Assembly: GCA_035628595.1 (NCBI GenBank)
Contig: DASPJN010000211.1
Location: 1 to 12,254, forward strand
From: Chryseosolibacter sp035628595
GTDB taxonomy: Bacteria; Bacteroidota; Bacteroidia; Cytophagales; Cyclobacteriaceae
DNA: 12,254 nt
Direction: 5' to 3'
Of the stretch, positions 8,536 through 12,254 are shown piece by piece. Made by a program: the position numbers and the translations under genes. Numbering within the stretch: position 1 is the stretch's first letter; each line of letters begins with the position of its first letter. The notes under the pieces were generated by a model. It saw only the letters and a list, made by a program, of their open reading frames with translations, did no database searches and was not told the DNA's origin.

Positions 8536-8567
8536 TTTGGCTTATAAATAGAATCGCCGTAAATTGT
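8536..8567 (+). promoter_or_regulatory. Candidate Bacteroidota-type promoter for the TPR-CHAT gene
   Basis: A TTTG at 8536-8539 lies 20 bases before TAAATTGT at 8560-8567, a spacing matching the Bacteroidota -33 TTTG / -7 TAnnTTTG arrangement. The -7 element matches only the first half of the consensus well. Transcription would begin only about 15 bases before the ATG at 8588. The rest of the 8485-8587 gap is AT-rich with no other clear signal, and no strong Shine-Dalgarno sequence precedes the ATG. Confidence 0.35.
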
Positions 8568-8587
8568 AATCTATCAACGACCTATAC

Positions 8588-11500
8588 ATGAAAAAAATCA
8601 GCTGTCTACTATTCCTTGTAGGATCGGCATTCCTCGGCCTGGCCCAGGGTAACACCGAAACTTATGCGCTCCTGGAATCCAAATACGAAAGCAGTGAATA
8701 CGATGCTTGTATTAAAATGGTAAAGGAAGTTGAGAGCTTTACTGCCAACAGAATGGACACGATGGCTGCCAATAGTTACTTTTACCTCGGCGATGCGTTC
8801 CTGCAGGCTGGTAATGAGGTCAAGGCGCTGCAGTATTTTGAGCGTGAAAAAGAGCTGAGGGCAAAGCTCCCTGCTGGAGATGGCACTCACTATTCAAACT
8901 CCCTTTTTAATCTGGCGTTCGCATATCTGCAGGCGGGAAAATATCCCCAAGCCGGAAAAACTGCAGAAGAGTTGCTCGCCTATGATCGGAAACTCTACGA
9001 TGCAAACTCAGCAGAATTTGCCTCAACTGTATTAAGTGTTGCAGATATCTATTTGAAAGTTGATCGCTTAAACGAAGCTGAAAAATTATTGAAGTCTACA
9101 CTGAAACGTTATCCGAAAAACACAGTCATAGAAGGACAATTACTAACAAAGCTCGGTGATTTGTATAGCTATAGAAGCGAATTTTCAAACGCTACAAAAA
9201 CACTTGAGCAGGCAACCGAGGTCCTGTTCCATACAGCCGGAGACGATACGCCTGAGTACACCTCGGCTGCGGTCGCACTGGGGATTTTGTATATGGGTCA
9301 GGGTAAATACCCTGAAGCCGAAGGAATTTTTGACGTTGCGCTGTCGATCCTTGATCCTAGTGAAGTTGCGTATGCAAACGTGTTGAACAATCAGGCGTAT
9401 GTTTACAAAAGTCTCGGGCAGTTCGACCGTGCAGAAAACCTGTTCAAAAAGATACGTCAACTCGATAGTCTTGCGGTTGGCACGCAGCATCCGGATTTTG
9501 CGGTAACTCTTTCAAATTTAACAGAGGTATTGACTGAGGCAGGCAAATACGCCGAAGCAGAAAAAGCTATCCAACTTGCGCTGGATATTCAAAAGAAAAA
9601 CAAAGGCGACAACACGGCCTCCTATGCGCGTAAATTAAATAAGCTCGCACATAACTATGAAAAATCAGGATCTCCAGAAAAGGCAATCCCATTCCTTGAA
9701 GACGCATTGAAAATTTATAAGAAGACCCTCGGTGTTAACAGTCCTGAATACGCTACCGCGGAATTCAATCTTGGAAATGCGTATTGGAAATCTGGCAAAG
9801 GACAGGAAGGTTTGAAACATCTTCAAACGTCTGCAAGCATCCGCGGGAAGGTGCTCGGTAAAAACCATCCAAAATATGCCGAAAGCATTCAGAAGATTGG
9901 TGAGTATCAATGGGAACAAAAACAACTGAAGGAAGCACATCAGTCATTCGGACAGGTATTCGATAACTCATATTTCCAGATTGAAAAAACTTTCCCTGGC
10001 ATGACAGAAGAAGAGAAAACAAATTTCTTCTACAACAAGATCAAAGGGGACTTTGAAAAGTTTAATTCATTCGTGGTTGCGAATAGCAAGGCCGATCCAA
10101 TGTTGCTGGATGATATGTTCAACTATCATATCAATACGAAAGGTGCGATCATGCAGGCGACCGAGAAAGTAAGGAGAGCCATCCTGACAAGCAATGACAG
10201 CTCCCTGATCAACCTGTTTACTTCATGGCAGTCGCAAAAAGAACAAATCGCTCGCGCGTACAGCCAGAACGTTGAAGCCTCGACCCTGGATTCATTGGTA
10301 GCTTCCGCGAATCTGATAGAGAAGGAGCTTGCAAAAAGGTCTTCCTCGTTCGCATCGCAGTTTAGCAAGCAGAAAGCAACCTGGCAGCAAATTCAACAAT
10401 TGCTAAAGCCCGGTGAAGCCTGTGTAGAAGTAATTCGGTTCCGTGAGTATGCGCCTGAAAAGGCTGGTGCGTTCTCGGATAAAATCCTGTACGCTTATCT
10501 TATCATCACCTCTGAAACGAAAGATCATCCAATCCTTGTCACGCAGGACAATGGTTCAGAACTCGAATCGAAGTTCATTAAGTTTTACCACAACAGCATC
10601 CGCTATAACATGGAAGACGTTCGTTCTCATGGAAACTTCTTTGCATCCATTGGGACTGTTTTGGATAACAACAAGATCACGAAGGTGTTCTTTTCACCTG
10701 ATGGTGTGTATAACCAACTTAACGTCAACAGCCTAAAAAATCCTGCAACTGGAAAATACCTTGTTGACGAATACGATTTTCATCTTGTCACAAATAGTAA
10801 AGAACTGGTCGAGAAGGAGAACGAGTCTGTTGCTGGCCCAACGCCCATCCTTATCGGGTTTCCAAAATTCAACATGCAAACAGATGTTGCCAATGCCGGA
10901 CAATCAGGACAAACACGCGGCAGAATGCGTGGCGCGACGCGTGGTGGTACCAGGGAGCTACGTGGACTCATGCGTCTCGTCGGTGGTAGCGGTGGCGGCA
11001 TTTCGGAGCTACCAGGAACTCAAAAAGAGATCAGCGACATTTCTAAGCTGTTCGTTAATGATCCGAAGGTATACCTGGCACAGCAAGCTTCCGAAGACAT
11101 TGCAAAGTCGGTTAACAATCCGCCATACCTTCATATTGCAACACACGGATATTTTCTCGAAGATGAAGCCGATGAAAGGGGGACTGGCGAATATGTAACA
11201 AATCCAATGCTGAAAGCAGGACTTATTTTCGCTGGCGCTGAAAACTTCATCGTAGATGGACAGCCTGTGAACGATGCCGGCGATGATGGTATTCTGACAG
11301 CTTATGAAGCAATGAACCTTCGCCTGGATAACACAAAGCTCGTCGTTCTCTCAGCTTGTGAAACCGGTTTGGGAAAAGTGAAGAACGGTGAGGGTGTTTA
11401 CGGATTGCAACGTGCATTTAAACTGGCAGGAACGCAGACAATCGTTATGTCGCTATGGAGTGTTGACGATGATGCGACGCAGGAACTCATGTCAACGTTC

Positions 11501-11620
11501 TATACTGAGTTGATGAAGTCCGGAAATCAACATGAATCATTCAGAATCGCTCAGCAGCACATTAAAGAAAAATATAAAACCCCTTTTTACTGGGGTGCCT
11601 TCATCATGGTAGGAATTTAG
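8588..11620 (+). CDS. Exported TPR-CHAT protein (caspase-fold peptidase candidate)
   Basis: The 1010-residue product begins with a signal peptide (MKKISCLLFLVGSAFLGLA, likely cut before Gln20); this supports the ATG at 8588. No sorting domain or lipobox is seen, so a periplasmic location is inferred. Residues about 23-460 form roughly eleven TPR units. The later ones are 42-residue kinesin-light-chain-like repeats with PxYAxxxxxLG and GKYxEAE motifs. A helical segment (460-598) leads into a CHAT domain (600-1010) with the catalytic-type His853 in ATHGYF and Cys924 in LSACETGLG, then GEGVYGLQRAF and a closing FYWGAFIMVG. CHAT domains share the caspase/separase fold, and some TPR-CHAT proteins are proteases, but no substrate can be read here. 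An Arg/Gly-rich loop (776-804) precedes the LPGT at 808-811. The gene lies 169 bases after the giant gene on the same strand and is terminated on its own. Confidence 0.93.
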   Translation: MKKISCLLFLVGSAFLGLAQGNTETYALLESKYESSEYDACIKMVKEVESFTANRMDTMAANSYFYLGDAFLQAGNEVKALQYFEREKELRAKLPAGDGTHYSNSLFNLAFAYLQAGKYPQAGKTAEELLAYDRKLYDANSAEFASTVLSVADIYLKVDRLNEAEKLLKSTLKRYPKNTVIEGQLLTKLGDLYSYRSEFSNATKTLEQATEVLFHTAGDDTPEYTSAAVALGILYMGQGKYPEAEGIFDVALSILDPSEVAYANVLNNQAYVYKSLGQFDRAENLFKKIRQLDSLAVGTQHPDFAVTLSNLTEVLTEAGKYAEAEKAIQLALDIQKKNKGDNTASYARKLNKLAHNYEKSGSPEKAIPFLEDALKIYKKTLGVNSPEYATAEFNLGNAYWKSGKGQEGLKHLQTSASIRGKVLGKNHPKYAESIQKIGEYQWEQKQLKEAHQSFGQVFDNSYFQIEKTFPGMTEEEKTNFFYNKIKGDFEKFNSFVVANSKADPMLLDDMFNYHINTKGAIMQATEKVRRAILTSNDSSLINLFTSWQSQKEQIARAYSQNVEASTLDSLVASANLIEKELAKRSSSFASQFSKQKATWQQIQQLLKPGEACVEVIRFREYAPEKAGAFSDKILYAYLIITSETKDHPILVTQDNGSELESKFIKFYHNSIRYNMEDVRSHGNFFASIGTVLDNNKITKVFFSPDGVYNQLNVNSLKNPATGKYLVDEYDFHLVTNSKELVEKENESVAGPTPILIGFPKFNMQTDVANAGQSGQTRGRMRGATRGGTRELRGLMRLVGGSGGGISELPGTQKEISDISKLFVNDPKVYLAQQASEDIAKSVNNPPYLHIATHGYFLEDEADERGTGEYVTNPMLKAGLIFAGAENFIVDGQPVNDAGDDGILTAYEAMNLRLDNTKLVVLSACETGLGKVKNGEGVYGLQRAFKLAGTQTIVMSLWSVDDDATQELMSTFYTELMKSGNQHESFRIAQQHIKEKYKTPFYWGAFIMVGI

Positions 11621-11646
11621 AAATAACTTCCGTGAAAGATTATCGT

Positions 11647-11679
11647 AAAGGGTTGAGCAATCAACTCTTTATTTTTTTT
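11647..11679 (+). terminator. Rho-independent terminator after the TPR-CHAT gene
   Basis: A 10-bp stem (11647-11656 with 11661-11670, one G-T wobble) closes a GCAA tetraloop of the GNRA type, followed by A and eight T bases (11672-11679). It starts 26 bases after the stop. No T-run follows the hairpin on the opposite strand, so it acts mainly in the plus direction. Its right arm overlaps the end of the converging PLDc_N-type gene. Confidence 0.9.
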
Positions 11680-11835
11680 CCAACTAGGTAGTGAAGGATG
11701 GGGCCAAGTACCGGCAGGAATACGACGGCAATAATCCAAAAGATCTTTCTTTCACTGTCCTTAATTACTTCGAAGAATGTCGATGATTACAATGATATCG
11801 ATGATCAGAATCAAAAACGAGATGATCCGTGCCAT
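11661..11835 (-). pseudogene. Small PLDc_N-type two-helix membrane protein, one-base frameshift
   Basis: Reading leftward from the ATG at 11835 gives MARIISFLILIIDIIVIIDI, a first transmembrane helix, then stops at 11761 after 24 residues. One base over, the next frame continues as FEVIKDSERKIFWIIAV and VFLPVLGPILHYLVGKK to a TGA at 11661-11663. The joined 57-residue product has the hallmarks of the phospholipase D-nuclease N-terminal (PLDc_N) family: two helices and a W-x(7)-LPxLGPIxHYLxG second helix. The span is 175 bases, one more than a multiple of three, and the shift falls near the TTCTTCG at about 11771-11778. The ATG lies 8 bases after the OmpA-type stop, with an AGGA six bases ahead of it, so the two are likely co-transcribed. 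The break may be a sequencing error, a true mutation or, less likely, programmed frameshifting. Function of stand-alone members is not established. Confidence 0.72.
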
Positions 11836-11843
11836 GCGATATC

Positions 11844-12254
11844 CTAATTTGACTCGAGAATCTTGAAGAGTTCATCAAGATTGGGTGTGATGATAATCTC
11901 CGTGCGTCTGTTCTTCTGCTTATTTGCTGGTGAATCATTAGTCGCAAGGGGTAAAAACTCTCCACGCCCCGATGCTGTAATTTGATTGGGAGAAACACCC
12001 GCCTTTGTCAGTATCCTTGTGATTGAAGTAGCACGCATGACACTCAGATCCCAGTTGTCATTCATGTATGTTGATCTCTTCGAGATCGGAACGTTGTCGG
12101 TATGACCCTCTACCATAATATTGATGTCACGCTGATCCTTGATCGCTTTTGCCAATTGCTGTAAGGCAGTAACACCCTTCGAGTCGACATCAACACTGCC
12201 AGACTGAAATAATAATTGCTCTGCCAGCGACACGTACACCTTTCCATTTTTCAC
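11844..12254 (-). CDS. OmpA/MotB-family peptidoglycan-binding protein, 5' partial
   Basis: The frame is open to the window edge. The first visible codon is GTG and is probably internal, because the OmpA fold usually follows an N-terminal export or coiled-coil region. The 136 visible residues are an almost complete OmpA C-terminal domain: VYVSLAEQLLFQSGSVDV, then EGHTDNVP with Asp53, NWDLSVMRA, GRGEFLP, and KNRRTEIII. In this family the Asp of the HTD motif and the Arg of NRR bind the diaminopimelate of peptidoglycan, so this protein tethers an envelope component to the cell wall. The TDNVPI plus NWDLS wording is closer to MotB-type and lipoprotein-type members than to classical OmpA. It is followed at 8 bases by the PLDc_N-type gene. 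The partner part (coiled coil, lipoprotein signal or TPR) lies outside the window. Confidence 0.92.
   Translation of the reverse strand: MKNGKVYVSLAEQLLFQSGSVDVDSKGVTALQQLAKAIKDQRDINIMVEGHTDNVPISKRSTYMNDNWDLSVMRATSITRILTKAGVSPNQITASGRGEFLPLATNDSPANKQKNRRTEIIITPNLDELFKILESN

Noticed and set aside
8543..8550. TATAAATA as a sigma-70-type -10 box
   Set aside because: No matching -35 element lies about 17 bases upstream, and the TTTG / TAAATTGT pair fits Bacteroidota spacing better.
10761..11198. 145-residue plus-strand reading frame inside the TPR-CHAT gene
   Set aside because: It overlaps the well-supported CHAT coding frame, shows no domain or sensible composition, and is an out-of-frame shadow.
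11765..11998. 77-residue minus-strand frame overlapping the OmpA-type and PLDc_N-type genes
   Set aside because: It is out of frame with the clear OmpA domain and has no recognisable features.

Overview
The window comes from a Bacteroidota genome; Cytophagales or Chitinophagales is likely but cannot be fixed from sequence alone. The reasons are a C-terminal Type IX secretion (T9SS) sorting domain with a YPNP motif, surface-protein repeats typical of gliding or T9SS bacteria, a secreted TPR-CHAT protein, and a candidate promoter in the Bacteroidota TTTG / TAnnTTTG style.

Layout. Bases 1-8418 (+) are the 3' part of one giant gene. The reading frame is open from base 1, so its true start is upstream, and 2805 residues are visible. 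The product is a mosaic exported protein: three copies (the first partial) of a beta-rich repeat with a conserved MDWRGVTNNPTF signature, four copies of an LRR-linker-Ig cassette, an NHL beta-propeller between cassettes 2 and 3, two prealbumin-like domains and the T9SS sorting domain. An intrinsic terminator follows (8442-8484). Bases 8588-11620 (+) encode a 1010-residue exported TPR-CHAT (caspase-fold) protein with a visible His/Cys dyad, closed by a second strong terminator (11647-11679). On the opposite strand, converging on it, lie the C-terminal peptidoglycan-binding half of an OmpA/MotB-type protein (cut by the window end) and, 8 bases downstream of it, a small two-helix PLDc_N-type membrane protein gene that carries a one-base frameshift.

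How they may work together. All products belong to the cell envelope: a T9SS cargo on the surface, a predicted periplasmic caspase-like protein, and a peptidoglycan-anchored OmpA-type protein. The T9SS cargo gene and the TPR-CHAT gene share orientation but are separated by a terminator and a candidate promoter, so they look like neighbours with separate transcription rather than a tight operon. A functional pairing (surface mosaic plus CHAT protease) is a hypothesis only. The points most worth a second look are the fourfold cassette, the G8 tract inside the giant gene, the Arg/Gly-rich loop just before the CHAT catalytic region, and the frameshifted PLDc_N gene.
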